A DNA stretch of 23,810 nucleotides from DATEJJ01 sp039649115 (GCA_039649115.1 JBBWZQ010000136.1:1-23810), one strand, 5' to 3'. Counted from the stretch's first letter, positions 1-7,490 are shown. Numbers and translations: made by a program. Notes: generated from the sequence alone by a model not told the origin.

Positions 1-25
1 CCCCGGCAAGCCGGCCGCCCACACG

Positions 26-895
26 TCAGCCGCGGATGCCGGTCGTGTTGATGCCCTCCACGAGCAAACGCTGGAATGCCACGAAGAACAGGAAAACCGG
101 CAGCAGCGACAGTACCGACATCGCGAACATCGGGCCGAGCGAGGTCTCCCCCGCCGAGTCCATGAACATCCGCAAACCCACCGGTACGGTCACCTTGGAC
201 TGGTCGTTGAGGTAGATCAGTTGGGTGAAGAAGTCGTTCCAGGTCCAGATGAACGAGAAGATCGCCGTCGTCACCAGTGCCGGCCTGGACAGCGGCGCGA
301 TGATGTGGCGGAACACCCGCAACGGGCTCGCCCCGTCGATCCGCGCCGCCTCGTCCAGGTCGCGCGGGATGCCGCGCATGAACTGCACCATGAGGAACAC
401 GAAGAACGCGTCGGTGGCCAGCATCTTCGGCACGATCATCGGCAGCGGCGTGTTCACCCAGCCGAAGTGCCGGAACAGGATGTACTGCGGGATCAGCATC
501 ACGTGGTGCGGCAGCAGCAGGGTACCGATCATGATGGCGAACCAGAACCGGCGCAGCGGGAAGCGCAGCCGGGCGAAGGCGTACGCGGTCACCAGGCAGG
601 ACGCCATGTTCGCCAGCACGACGCCCAGGGCGATGACCGTGCTGTTGAGGAAGAACCGGCCGAAGCTGACCCCGGGCAGCCCGGTCCAGCCCTCGCTGAA
701 GTTGCTCCAGGTGATGTGCCTGGGCCACACGGCGGTGTTGCTGGCGATCTCCTGCGGCGACTTGAGCGAGGTGCCCAGCATCCACACCAGTGGGTACAGC
801 ACCGCACCGAGCATGACCAGCACGACGAGCAACCGGAGCGTGCGGCGGCCCCGCATCGCGGGCCGGCGGGCCACGCCGACCGTGGTCGCCGCCAT
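26..895 (-). CDS. Carbohydrate ABC transporter permease, MalG type (CUT1)
   Basis: 289-aa inner-membrane permease, one half of the translocation channel of a CUT1-type sugar importer. The protein begins MAATTVGVARRPAMRG, followed by a first membrane span (TLRLLVVLVMLGAVLYPLVWML) and about five further spans. The cytoplasmic EAA loop that docks the ATPase is clear: DEAARIDGASPLRVFRHII followed by AP. The reading frame stays open far upstream of 895, but that part is out-of-frame shadow of the malF-like gene. The ATG at 895 is chosen because it shares one base with the stop codon of that gene (TGATG), a typical coupled start. It is the last gene of the lacI-SBP-malF-malG operon. No ATP-binding subunit lies in the window; actinomycete CUT1 systems commonly share a distant MsiK-type ATPase. 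The substrate cannot be read from the permease. Confidence 0.93.
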   Translation of the reverse strand: MAATTVGVARRPAMRGRRTLRLLVVLVMLGAVLYPLVWMLGTSLKSPQEIASNTAVWPRHITWSNFSEGWTGLPGVSFGRFFLNSTVIALGVVLANMASCLVTAYAFARLRFPLRRFWFAIMIGTLLLPHHVMLIPQYILFRHFGWVNTPLPMIVPKMLATDAFFVFLMVQFMRGIPRDLDEAARIDGASPLRVFRHIIAPLSRPALVTTAIFSFIWTWNDFFTQLIYLNDQSKVTVPVGLRMFMDSAGETSLGPMFAMSVLSLLPVFLFFVAFQRLLVEGINTTGIRG

Positions 896-1875
896 CAGCG
901 CTCCCCTCCGTCGGAGTAGTGCACCCAGAACCGGCTCGTGGTGAACAGCAGCGCGGTCAGCAGCGCCGCCGCGGCCAGCAGGATCCAGGCCATGGCCGAG
1001 GCGTACGCCATCTTGAAGTTGGCGAAGCCCTGGATGTACAGGTTGAGCGTGTAGAGCAGGGTGGCGTCGGCCGGACCGCCGGTGCCGTTGCTCACCACGT
1101 AGGCGGGCGTGAACGCCTGGAACGCGTGGATGACCTCCAGGATCAGGTTGAAGAAGATGACCGGGGAGAGCATCGGCAGCGTGACGCTGCGGAACGTGCG
1201 CCACCAGCCGGCGCCGTCCACGGCGGCCGCCTCGTACAGCTCGGTCGGGATCTGCTTGAGGCCGGCCAGGAAGATGACCATCGGGGCGCCGAACTGCCAC
1301 ACCGCGAGCAGGACCAGCGTGCCCAGCACGGTGTCCGGGTCGTTGACCCAGGGCCGGCCGTGGATGCCGACCAGGGCCAGCGCCCCGTTGACCGCGCCGC
1401 CGCGGCTGAACACGGCCTGCCAGACGATGGCCAGTGCCACGCTGCCGCCCAGCAGCGACGGCAGGTAGAACAGACCCCGGAACAGGCCGATCCCGCGGCG
1501 TTCGCGGTGCAGCAGCAGCGCCACGCCCAGCGCGGCCGACAATTTGAGGGGTACGGCCACCAGCGCGTACGTCAGCGTGACCGTGACCGAGTGCCAGTAC
1601 TTCGGGTCGGCGCCGAACATCCGGCGGTAGTTCGCGAGCCCGACCCAGTGGCCCGGCGAGAGCAGCTCGTAGTTGGTGAAGCTGAGGTACAGCGAGTACA
1701 GCGTCGGGATCGCCGTGATCGCGAGCAGTCCGAGCAGCCAGGGCGCCAGGAAGACGTACCCGGCCGCCCGCTCCTGGCGGGCCGCGGCGCCACGCCGCCG
1801 CCGCCTCCTGGCAGCGGCGGCGTGGCGGGACTGTGCGGTACCGGAGGGCGGCGCGGGCGTCGTGGTCACAGCCAC
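895..1875 (-). CDS. Carbohydrate ABC transporter permease, MalF type (CUT1)
   Basis: 326-aa partner permease of the MalG-type protein. A basic N-terminal stretch (about residues 20-38, many Arg/Ala) precedes six predicted membrane spans, beginning with GYVFLAPWLLGLLAITAIPT. The EAA loop YEAAAVDGAGWWRTFRSVT-LP lies in the second half. The start is a GTG at 1875: on the coding strand a GAGGAG motif sits 8 bases upstream and overlaps the stop codon of the solute-binding protein gene (TAGAGGAG), so translation is probably coupled. The gap to the upstream gene is 13 bases and the stop overlaps the next start by one base. An alternative GTG two codons later is possible but its spacing is poorer. 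MalF/MalG pairs import oligosaccharides; the local pectate lyases suggest, but do not show, a pectin-derived substrate. Confidence 0.93.
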   Translation of the reverse strand: MAVTTTPAPPSGTAQSRHAAAARRRRRRGAAARQERAAGYVFLAPWLLGLLAITAIPTLYSLYLSFTNYELLSPGHWVGLANYRRMFGADPKYWHSVTVTLTYALVAVPLKLSAALGVALLLHRERRGIGLFRGLFYLPSLLGGSVALAIVWQAVFSRGGAVNGALALVGIHGRPWVNDPDTVLGTLVLLAVWQFGAPMVIFLAGLKQIPTELYEAAAVDGAGWWRTFRSVTLPMLSPVIFFNLILEVIHAFQAFTPAYVVSNGTGGPADATLLYTLNLYIQGFANFKMAYASAMAWILLAAAALLTALLFTTSRFWVHYSDGGER

Positions 1876-1888
1876 AGAACTTGCTCCT

Positions 1889-3211
1889 CTAGCTGGAAAT
1901 CGCGGCCGTGGCCTGGCCGAGGAACGAGCTGGCCGCCGCGGCCGGCGTCGCCTTCTTGAACTGCACGCTCTCGGCGGCGTCGATCAGCAGCTTCTTGACC
2001 TGTACGTGGCCCTTCGGCGGTACCGGCGGGGTGGGGCCGAACTTGCCGGTCAGGGCGGACTCGAACGCCACCGACGTCTGGTCGGCGGCCTTGAGCGTCG
2101 ACTTGACCGAGGCGCGCACGTCGAGGTTGGGGGCCAGGCCCCGCTCGGCGCCCAGGAGCGTGCCCGCGTCCGGATCGTTGACCAGGAAGTTGATCACGTC
2201 GGCGATGGTGTCGGGGTGCTTGGAGCCGCTGAACCCCGCCCAGTACATCGACGCGCGCGCCCACTGTCCCTTGGCGTCACCGGGATAGGTCGCCATGCCC
2301 AGCTCGTGGTCGGTACCCTTGGCCAGCGCGGAGAGCTGGTTGGACCAGAGGAACGCGGTGACGCCCTTCTTCGTGGAGATCAGCTGCTTGGTGACGTCGC
2401 CGGTGTTGGCGGTGTGGATCAGGTCCGCCGGCGGGGTGGCCTTCTTCGCGGCGGCACCGGCCCAGAAGGCGAGCCAGGCGGTCAGGTCGTCGACGGTGAA
2501 CGCGAACTTGCCGTCCGGCGTGTACAGCTCCTTACCCTGCTGGCGCAGCCAGACCTGCAGCGCCTTGTAGTCGGCGGCCGGGTCCATCGTGCCGTAGGTC
2601 TTGCCAGCGCTCTTGGTGAAGACCTGCGCGCCGAAGTCGACCAGCTGCTCCCACGTCATGCCGGTCGCCGGATCGGTCAGCCCGAGCTGCTTGATCGTCG
2701 TCTTGTCGAAGTACAGCGCCGGGGTGTTCTCGGCCGCCGCGACACCACCGATCTTGCCGCCGACCGAACCGGCGTTGCGCAGGCTCTGCGGGAACTTGTC
2801 CACGCTGATCTTCGAGCCGACGTAGCGCTTGAGGTCCAGCGCGACGTTGCGGTTGGTGTACTCGGCCAGGCCGTTGTCGTCGAGCTGGAACAGGTCCGGC
2901 GCGCTGCCCCCGGCGGCCATCGTGGACAGCTTGTCGTAGTAGCTGGTGCTGCTGCCCAGCCACTGCTTCTTGAAGGTGACCTCGGGGTGCTTCTGCGTGT
3001 AGAGCGCGAGGACCTTGTCGGTGATGTCGGCCCGGGTCTGCGCGCCCCACCAGTACACCGCGAGCTCGACCTTGGTGGCTCCGGTGTTGCCGGACTTGCT
3101 GGAGCCGCCGCATCCCGCGAGCGCGAGCGGCACGCCGACGCCGAGGGCTCCGGCGGTGGTCAGCAGGTGGCGGCGGGTGGGTCCGTGCGGTGGTTCAGGC
3201 GAAGCTGGCAT
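1889..3211 (-). CDS. Extracellular sugar-binding lipoprotein (solute-binding protein family 1)
   Basis: 440-aa substrate-capture subunit of the importer, predicted to be anchored on the outer face of the membrane. The N-terminus carries a twin-arginine motif (T12-R-R-H-L-L) before a hydrophobic core and a lipobox L31-A-G-C34, so it is probably a Tat-exported lipoprotein. The mature part (KVELAVYWWG, then a helix and APDLFQLDDNGLAEY) has the usual family-1 solute-binding layout and length. An upstream in-frame GTG at 3220 is rejected: the AAGGAG ribosome binding site abuts it, whereas the ATG at 3211 sits 8 bases after that site. The start codon lies inside the 3' end of the lacI gene (17-base overlap), so regulator and transporter should be co-transcribed and coupled. 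Ligand is unknown; an oligosaccharide is inferred from family and neighbours. Confidence 0.92.
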   Translation of the reverse strand: MPASPEPPHGPTRRHLLTTAGALGVGVPLALAGCGGSSKSGNTGATKVELAVYWWGAQTRADITDKVLALYTQKHPEVTFKKQWLGSSTSYYDKLSTMAAGGSAPDLFQLDDNGLAEYTNRNVALDLKRYVGSKISVDKFPQSLRNAGSVGGKIGGVAAAENTPALYFDKTTIKQLGLTDPATGMTWEQLVDFGAQVFTKSAGKTYGTMDPAADYKALQVWLRQQGKELYTPDGKFAFTVDDLTAWLAFWAGAAAKKATPPADLIHTANTGDVTKQLISTKKGVTAFLWSNQLSALAKGTDHELGMATYPGDAKGQWARASMYWAGFSGSKHPDTIADVINFLVNDPDAGTLLGAERGLAPNLDVRASVKSTLKAADQTSVAFESALTGKFGPTPPVPPKGHVQVKKLLIDAAESVQFKKATPAAAASSFLGQATAAISS

Positions 3212-4238
3212 GGCGGGCACTCCTTGAGAGGGGACGGGACGCGTCTGCGGCGGCGGCCAGGTACGGGCCCGGCCCGGTCGAGTCGCGGACGACCAGGGTC
3301 GTCTGGAGAGTGACGTGCGCGGTGGTGTGGCGGTCGTCGCCGTGTTGCAGGAGCATGTCGATCGCGGCGCGACCGGCCGCCGCGGTGGGCGTGGCCACCG
3401 TGGTCAGCCGGGGCCGGATCATCCGGGACAGCCCGATGTCGTCGATGCCGATCACGCTCACGTCGTCGGGTACCCGCACGCCGAGCGTGAACAGCCCGTC
3501 GATGAGCCCGATGGCCATCAGGTCGTTGTAGGCGAGCACCGCGGTGACGCCCAGGCGCCGGATCGGCACGGCGGCGCCGGCACCGGCCCGCTCGGTCGGC
3601 GCGTGCGGACCGAGCACGGTCAGCCGTACCCCGCCCACCCGGGACACCGCGTTCGCGGCCCGGCGGATCTCCCGGTTGGTCCATGAGCCTCGCGGCCCGG
3701 CCAGCAGCGCGATGTCGCGGTGCCCGAGCGCGGTCAGGTGCTCGATGGCCTCCCGGGCACCCTGGCCCACGTCCATCACCACGGTCGGCAGGCCGGCCAC
3801 CACCCGGTTGATCACCACGAGGGGTACGTCCCGGCGGACCCGGTCGATCAGCCCGTTGCTCATCCGCGGGCTGCACAGCAGCACGCCGTCGACCTGCTTG
3901 GCGAGCGTCTGCACCAGGTCCTCCTCGACCACCGGATCCTCGTCGGTGTCCGCGATGAACAGGTGGTAGTCGCGCTGCCGCGCGTAGCTCTCCGAGGCCT
4001 TGATGAGCGGCGGGAAGAACGGGTTGGCGATGTCCGCGACGATCAGGCCGAGGTTGTGTGTGCGGCCGGTGATCAGAGCCCGGGCGACCCGGTTGGGGCG
4101 GTACCCCATCTGCTCCGCGGTGGCCAGCACGCGACCGCGCGTCTCCGGGTTGACCATGTGCGGCGTGGAGAACGCGCGCGACACCGTGGACGCGTGCACA
4201 CCCGACGCTCGCGCCACGTCGCGGATGGTCGCCGACAC
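3195..4238 (-). CDS. LacI-family transcriptional repressor (first gene of transporter operon)
   Basis: 347-aa sugar-responsive repressor. The N-terminal helix-turn-helix is TIRDVARASGVHASTVSRAF (about residues 4-23), followed by the hinge motif MGYRPNRVARAL and a periplasmic-binding-protein-like effector domain (NLGLIVADIANPFFPPLIKA near residue 70; DVSVIGIDDIGLSRMIRPRLTTV near the C-terminus). The start is GTG at 4238 with a GGAGG motif 6 bases upstream; the long open frame upstream to 4658 has no family similarity and runs through the promoter. In the recognition helix, the positions equivalent to LacI Tyr17-Gln18 read Ala-Ser. The gene precedes and overlaps the binding-protein gene, and an operator lies 12-27 bases upstream of its start, so it is likely autoregulated and released by the imported sugar or a breakdown product. 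Confidence 0.92.
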   Translation of the reverse strand: MSATIRDVARASGVHASTVSRAFSTPHMVNPETRGRVLATAEQMGYRPNRVARALITGRTHNLGLIVADIANPFFPPLIKASESYARQRDYHLFIADTDEDPVVEEDLVQTLAKQVDGVLLCSPRMSNGLIDRVRRDVPLVVINRVVAGLPTVVMDVGQGAREAIEHLTALGHRDIALLAGPRGSWTNREIRRAANAVSRVGGVRLTVLGPHAPTERAGAGAAVPIRRLGVTAVLAYNDLMAIGLIDGLFTLGVRVPDDVSVIGIDDIGLSRMIRPRLTTVATPTAAAGRAAIDMLLQHGDDRHTTAHVTLQTTLVVRDSTGPGPYLAAAADASRPLSRSARHASFA

Positions 4239-4249
4239 GCGTATCCTCC

Positions 4250-4265
4250 AGGAAAGCGCTTGCTT
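4250..4265. promoter_or_regulatory. LacI-type operator upstream of lacI/transporter operon
   Basis: AGGAAAGCGCTTGCTT, an imperfect dyad centred on AAGCGCTT. It differs at 2 of 16 positions from the perfect palindrome at 12869-12884 and resembles the site at 7644-7661. It lies between the predicted promoter (4308-4336) and the lacI ribosome binding site, so a bound repressor would act as a roadblock or block initiation. It may also influence the divergent oxidoreductase gene at 4402. The site is seen; binding is inferred. Confidence 0.75.
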
Positions 4266-4307
4266 AAGGGCTTCGCTAGCTACCGCCATCGAAGAGTGCT
4301 GCCTCGT

Positions 4308-4336
4308 AGTTAATGCAAAGGGTTGGTGCCTGTCAA
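4308..4336 (-). promoter_or_regulatory. Predicted promoter of lacI-transporter operon
   Basis: On the minus strand a perfect TTGACA (4336-4331) is followed after 17 bases by TTAACT (4313-4308), or after 18 bases by TAACTA. This is a good match to a housekeeping sigma promoter and the most AT-rich stretch nearby. Transcription would start near 4300, giving a leader of about 60 bases containing the operator. No convincing plus-strand promoter for the gene at 4402 was found in this 163-base divergent spacer. Confidence 0.55.
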
Positions 4337-4401
4337 TGGTCCTGTGTTGCAGAGTCATCTCGACGACCCGCCGCCCGCGCTCCTGAGAGGGACCCCGTCG
4401 C

Positions 4402-5763
4402 ATGCCCCCAGCCGCCCGCCGCACCCGGTACGCGATCGTCGGCACCGGCTCCCGCGCCGAGATGTTCGTGCGCGCCCTGACCGGCCACCACACGGACACC
4501 GCCGAGCTGGTCGCCTTCGCCGATCCCAACCCCGCGCGCATCGATGCCCACAACCGTTTGCTGCGCCGCCGCGGTCTTTCCCCGGTGCCGGGGTACGTCC
4601 TCGACGGCGAGCCGGTGGCCCAGTTCGTCGCGATGCTCGACAAGGAGCAGGTCGACACGGTACTGGTGACGTCGATGGACCGGACGCACGACGACTACAT
4701 CGTGGCCGCCCTGGACGCCGGCCGGGACGCGGTCACCGAGAAGCCGATGACCGTGGACGCACCCCGCTGCCGGCGCGTCCTGGACGCGGTCGCGCGTACC
4801 GGCCGGGAGGTACGGGTAACTTTCAACTACCGGTACAACCCGGTGCACGAGGCGGTCAAGCGGGTGCTCGCCGCGGGTGAGATCGGCGAGATCGGCTCGG
4901 TGCACTTCGAGTGGCTGCTGGACGTGCGGCACGGCGCGGACTACTTCCGGCGCTGGCACCGGGACAAGGCCAACTCCGGCGGTCTCATGGTGCACAAGGC
5001 CAGCCACCACTTCGACCTGGTCAACTGGTGGCTGGCGGCCCGGCCCGTGGAGGTGTACGGCAGCGGCCGGCTGTTCCTCTACGGCGAGCAGGGGACGCGG
5101 CACGGGTACGACCGCGGGTACCGGCGGGCGCACCGCGCTCCCGAGGCGGCCGGCGACCCGTTCGCCCTGCACCTGGCCGACCACCCGCGGCTGCGCGAGC
5201 TGTACCTGGACGCCGAGCGGCACGACGGGTACCTGCGCGACGTCAGCGTGTTCGCGCCCGGCGTGACCATCGAGGACGACATGGCGGTGCTGGTGCGCTA
5301 CGACAGCGGGGCCACGATGACGTACCACCTGACCGCGTACGCGCCGTGGGAGGGGTACCGGCTGATGGTCAACGGCAGCCGGGGCCGGCTGGAACTGGAG
5401 GTGGTGGAGAGCGACCGGGTCGACCCGGTCGCCGCCACCAGTCGCCCCGATCAGTCCACATCGGACAGTGCCGCGCTGCACGGCGACGCGGCCGCCACCG
5501 AGCAGGGCGGGATCCGCCTCGCGGTCCGCCGGTTCTGGGAGGCGCCACGCGAGGTCGAGGTGCCCGGGTACACCCGGGACGGGCACGGCGGCGCGGACCT
5601 GCGCATGGCCGCGGCGCTGTTCGCCCCCGACGGCCGGCCCGACCCGCTGGGCCGCGTCGCGGGCGCCCGCGACGGCGCGCTCGCGCTGCTGACCGGCCTG
5701 GCCGCCAACGAGTCGTTCCGCACGGCCGCCCCCGTCCGCGTCGCCGACCTGCTGCCCCTATGA
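4402..5763 (+). CDS. Gfo/Idh/MocA-family oxidoreductase (first of three)
   Basis: 453-aa NAD(P)-dependent sugar dehydrogenase-like enzyme. The N-terminal Rossmann fold begins RYAIVGTGSRAEMFVRAL. The family's signature Glu-Lys-Pro is E113-K114-P115 (AVTEKPMTVD), where the Lys normally serves catalysis. The C-terminal domain carries GGLMVHKASHHFDLVNWW (G193 to about residue 210), matching the active-site helix that usually supplies a His and Asp. At 453 aa it is longer than the typical 340-390 aa; the extra length is an insertion of about 60 residues after the active-site helix (LFLYGEQGTRHGYDRGYRRAHRA and following). This long subtype often sits in glycan-degradation loci. A GAGAGG motif precedes the ATG by about 10 bases. 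It is divergent from the lacI-transporter operon. Oxidation of a sugar hydroxyl to a ketone is inferred; the substrate is not known. Confidence 0.9.
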   Translation: MPPAARRTRYAIVGTGSRAEMFVRALTGHHTDTAELVAFADPNPARIDAHNRLLRRRGLSPVPGYVLDGEPVAQFVAMLDKEQVDTVLVTSMDRTHDDYIVAALDAGRDAVTEKPMTVDAPRCRRVLDAVARTGREVRVTFNYRYNPVHEAVKRVLAAGEIGEIGSVHFEWLLDVRHGADYFRRWHRDKANSGGLMVHKASHHFDLVNWWLAARPVEVYGSGRLFLYGEQGTRHGYDRGYRRAHRAPEAAGDPFALHLADHPRLRELYLDAERHDGYLRDVSVFAPGVTIEDDMAVLVRYDSGATMTYHLTAYAPWEGYRLMVNGSRGRLELEVVESDRVDPVAATSRPDQSTSDSAALHGDAAATEQGGIRLAVRRFWEAPREVEVPGYTRDGHGGADLRMAAALFAPDGRPDPLGRVAGARDGALALLTGLAANESFRTAAPVRVADLLPL

Positions 5764-5778
5764 GCCGCCCCGACCGTC

Positions 5779-5901
5779 AGATCTGGATCTCGGCGGGCAG
5801 GACGTCGGAACCGACGCCTTGCTCGCCAAGACCTCGGGCTCTGCATGATCAACGCGGCGTGATGGCCATGATCAGGGGGCTGGCAGCCGGCAAGATCTGG
5901 A
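5779..5901. repeat. Intergenic palindrome-rich element, possibly dispersed repeat
   Basis: Non-coding stretch bounded by two copies of AGATCTGGA (5780-5788 and 5893-5901), each containing the palindrome AGATCT. Inside are two copies of CATGATCA (5844-5851 and 5867-5874) and a short dyad CGTCGG-AA-CCGACG (5803-5816). The density of GATC palindromes is unlike the flanking genes. It looks like the dispersed GATC-rich intergenic repeats of Micromonosporaceae genomes, but that comparison is from memory and the copy number cannot be checked here. No gene is seen in it. Confidence 0.4.
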
Positions 5902-5944
5902 GTTGCCGGCGGATCGTGGAGCGGACTGCGCGATCCGCCGGCAA
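5886..5944. other. Two mutually exclusive hairpins (attenuator-like or REP-like)
   Basis: Three complementary segments: GCCGGCAA (5886-5893), TTGCCGGCGGATCG (5903-5916) and CGATCCGCCGGCAA (5931-5944). The second can pair with the first (8-bp perfect stem, 9-base loop) or with the third (14-bp perfect stem, 14-base loop), not with both. Alternative pairing of this kind is the layout of transcription attenuators. It lies 100-158 bases before the second oxidoreductase gene. No U-tract follows either stem, so a simple intrinsic terminator is not supported; an extragenic palindromic element is the alternative. Confidence 0.6.
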
Positions 5945-6063
5945 CCCGCGATCACCAGCCCCACCGCCGGAAGAGGCCAACGGTGACGCCGCGGGCGGCG
6001 GCCAACCCGCGATCACCAGCCCGACCGCCGGAAGAGGGCAACGGTGACGCCGCGGGTGGCGCT
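5942..6063 (+). repeat. 61-bp tandem duplication copying a ribosome binding site and start codon
   Basis: Two adjacent copies, 5942-6002 and 6003-6063, agree at 56 of 61 positions, with mismatches at unit positions 21, 36, 55, 60 and 61. Each copy contains GGAAGAGG, a spacer and GTGACGCCGCGGG. The second copy is the real start of the oxidoreductase at 6044; the first supplies a decoy GTG at 5983. Because 61 is not a multiple of three, the decoy opens a different frame. Five substitutions suggest the duplication is not brand new. Confidence 0.85.
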
Positions 6064-7183
6064 GGTCGGCGCCGCGGGGCACGGCGCGAGCCACCTCGAC
6101 CGGCTGGCCGGGGCGGCCCGCGACGGGACCCTCGACCTCGTCGGCGTGTGCGACCTGCGGCCGATCGAGACCGAGGCCCCGCTGTACACCGATCACCGGG
6201 AACTGCTGCGGGCCGCCGCGCCCGACGCCGTGGTCGTCTGCACGCCGCCGCACACCCACCTGCCGATCGCCGTGGACGCGGCCCGGGCCGGCGCCGACGT
6301 GCTGCTGGAGAAGCCACCCGTGCTCGACCTCGCCGAGCACGCCGAGCTGTGCCGGGTGCTCGGCGAGACCGGGCGGGTGTGCCAGGTCGGGTTCCAGGCA
6401 CTCGGCTCGCCGGCCCTCGCCGAGCTGACCACCACGGTCCGGGCCGGGCACCTGGGCACGGTGACCCGCATCGGTGCGGCCGGCGCGTGGTGGCGGGCGG
6501 ACGAGTACTTCCACCGGGTGCCGTGGGCCGGCCGGCGCAGCGTCGACGGGCGGCCGGTGCTGGACGGCGCGCTGGCCAACCCGTTCGCGCACGCCCTGAT
6601 GGACGCGCTCGTGCTCGCCACGGCGGCCGGCGGCGGGCACCCCCGGTCGCTCGCGGTGGAGCGGTACCGGGTCACCGACATCGAGGTGGAGGACACGGCC
6701 TGCCTGCGGGTGGAACTGGCGGGCGGGCCGCCGGTGCTGGTCGCGGTGAGCCTGCGCTCGGCGCGGTTCGTCGCCGGCGAGATCGTGGTCGCCGGCACCG
6801 CCGGGCGGGCCGTGCTGGAGTACCCGACCGACCGGCTCACCCTGCCCGGGGACGCCGCCCCCCGCACCGTGCCCGGCCGCGTCGACCTGCTGGCCAACCT
6901 GCTCGCGCACCGCGCCGACCCGCGGGTACCGCTGCTCGCGCCGCTAGCGGCGACGGCGCCGTTCACCGCGGTGATCGAGGCGCTGTACCGGGCCGGCCCG
7001 CCGGTGCCGGTCCCCGCCGGGCACCTCGTGCCGCACCAGGGGGCCAGCGCGATCGAGGGCATCGCCGAGCTGGTCCGGCGCGCGGCCGGCCGGCTCGCGC
7101 TGTTCTCCGAACTGGGCACCGCGTGGGCGGTGGCACCACACGTCATCGAGGAGGTACCAGTTGCGCAAGCTGCACCTGCATGA
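6044..7183 (+). CDS. Gfo/Idh/MocA-family oxidoreductase (second of three)
   Basis: 379-aa NAD(P)-dependent dehydrogenase-like protein. It begins at GTG 6044, MTPRVALVGAAGHGASHLDRL, with the Rossmann dinucleotide-binding glycines right at the N-terminus. Signature E89-K90-P91 lies in VLLEKPPVLD. The active-site helix is degenerate but recognisable: DGALANPFAHALMDALV, with H183 and D187 in the places of the usual His and Asp. An AGAGGG motif lies 7-8 bases before the start; the GTG 61 bases upstream is a duplicate in another frame. The gene overlaps the following cupin gene by 23 bases, so the two are translated together. It has no close similarity by eye to the oxidoreductases at 4402 and 12937, so it probably acts on a different step or substrate. 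Confidence 0.9.
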   Translation: MTPRVALVGAAGHGASHLDRLAGAARDGTLDLVGVCDLRPIETEAPLYTDHRELLRAAAPDAVVVCTPPHTHLPIAVDAARAGADVLLEKPPVLDLAEHAELCRVLGETGRVCQVGFQALGSPALAELTTTVRAGHLGTVTRIGAAGAWWRADEYFHRVPWAGRRSVDGRPVLDGALANPFAHALMDALVLATAAGGGHPRSLAVERYRVTDIEVEDTACLRVELAGGPPVLVAVSLRSARFVAGEIVVAGTAGRAVLEYPTDRLTLPGDAAPRTVPGRVDLLANLLAHRADPRVPLLAPLAATAPFTAVIEALYRAGPPVPVPAGHLVPHQGASAIEGIAELVRRAAGRLALFSELGTAWAVAPHVIEEVPVAQAAPA

Positions 7184-7490
7184 CCTGGCCGGCGGTCCGG
7201 CCGACGGACCGGTCGTGGCCGGCGCGGTCCCGGGGTTCCACGCCGAGCGCGGCGGGGTCAGCGTCTACCCGGCCGGCCAGCGTACCCACCCGGAGGGCCA
7301 CCACGTCCACGACGTGCCCGAGATGTTCCTCATCCTGCAGGGCAGCGGGGTGATCGAGATCGACGGCGCCGGCAGCCCGTTCCAGGCCGGCGACGTCTTC
7401 ATCGTGGCTCCGGGCGAGGACCACCACCTGCGCAGCGAGGGCACGCTCCCGCTGGTCTCCATGTGGCTCCACCTGCGCCCCTCCCCGTGA
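7161..7490 (+). CDS. Small cupin-domain protein
   Basis: 109-aa single-domain cupin. Motif 1 is GHHVHDVPEMFLILQGSG, giving likely metal ligands H48, H50 and E54; motif 2 is FQAGDVFIVAPGEDHHL, giving H88 or H89. The start is an unusual TTG at 7161, preceded by GGAGG with 6 bases spacing, inside the last 23 bases of the oxidoreductase gene. Small cupins beside sugar dehydrogenases often act as sugar isomerases, epimerases, lyases or sensors. Which of these applies here cannot be told from sequence. The overlap with the dehydrogenase suggests the two act on the same compound. It is the last gene of this plus-strand group; a 255-base spacer follows. Confidence 0.85.
   Translation: MRKLHLHDLAGGPADGPVVAGAVPGFHAERGGVSVYPAGQRTHPEGHHVHDVPEMFLILQGSGVIEIDGAGSPFQAGDVFIVAPGEDHHLRSEGTLPLVSMWLHLRPSP

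Noticed and set aside
1..25. Short inverted repeat CCGGC-AA-GCCGG after the malG stop, as a terminator
   Set aside because: The loop is only 2-4 bases and the stem short; the element may continue beyond the window edge, so it cannot be judged.
4239..4658. N-terminal extension of the first LacI protein
   Set aside because: It crosses the operator and a TTGACA promoter and has no family similarity; the GTG at 4238 has a good ribosome binding site.
5983..7353. 456-codon open frame starting at the first GTG of the 61-bp repeat
   Set aside because: Composition is Arg/Pro/Gly-rich antiphase reading of the real oxidoreductase at 6044, with no domain match. Long false frames are common at this GC content.
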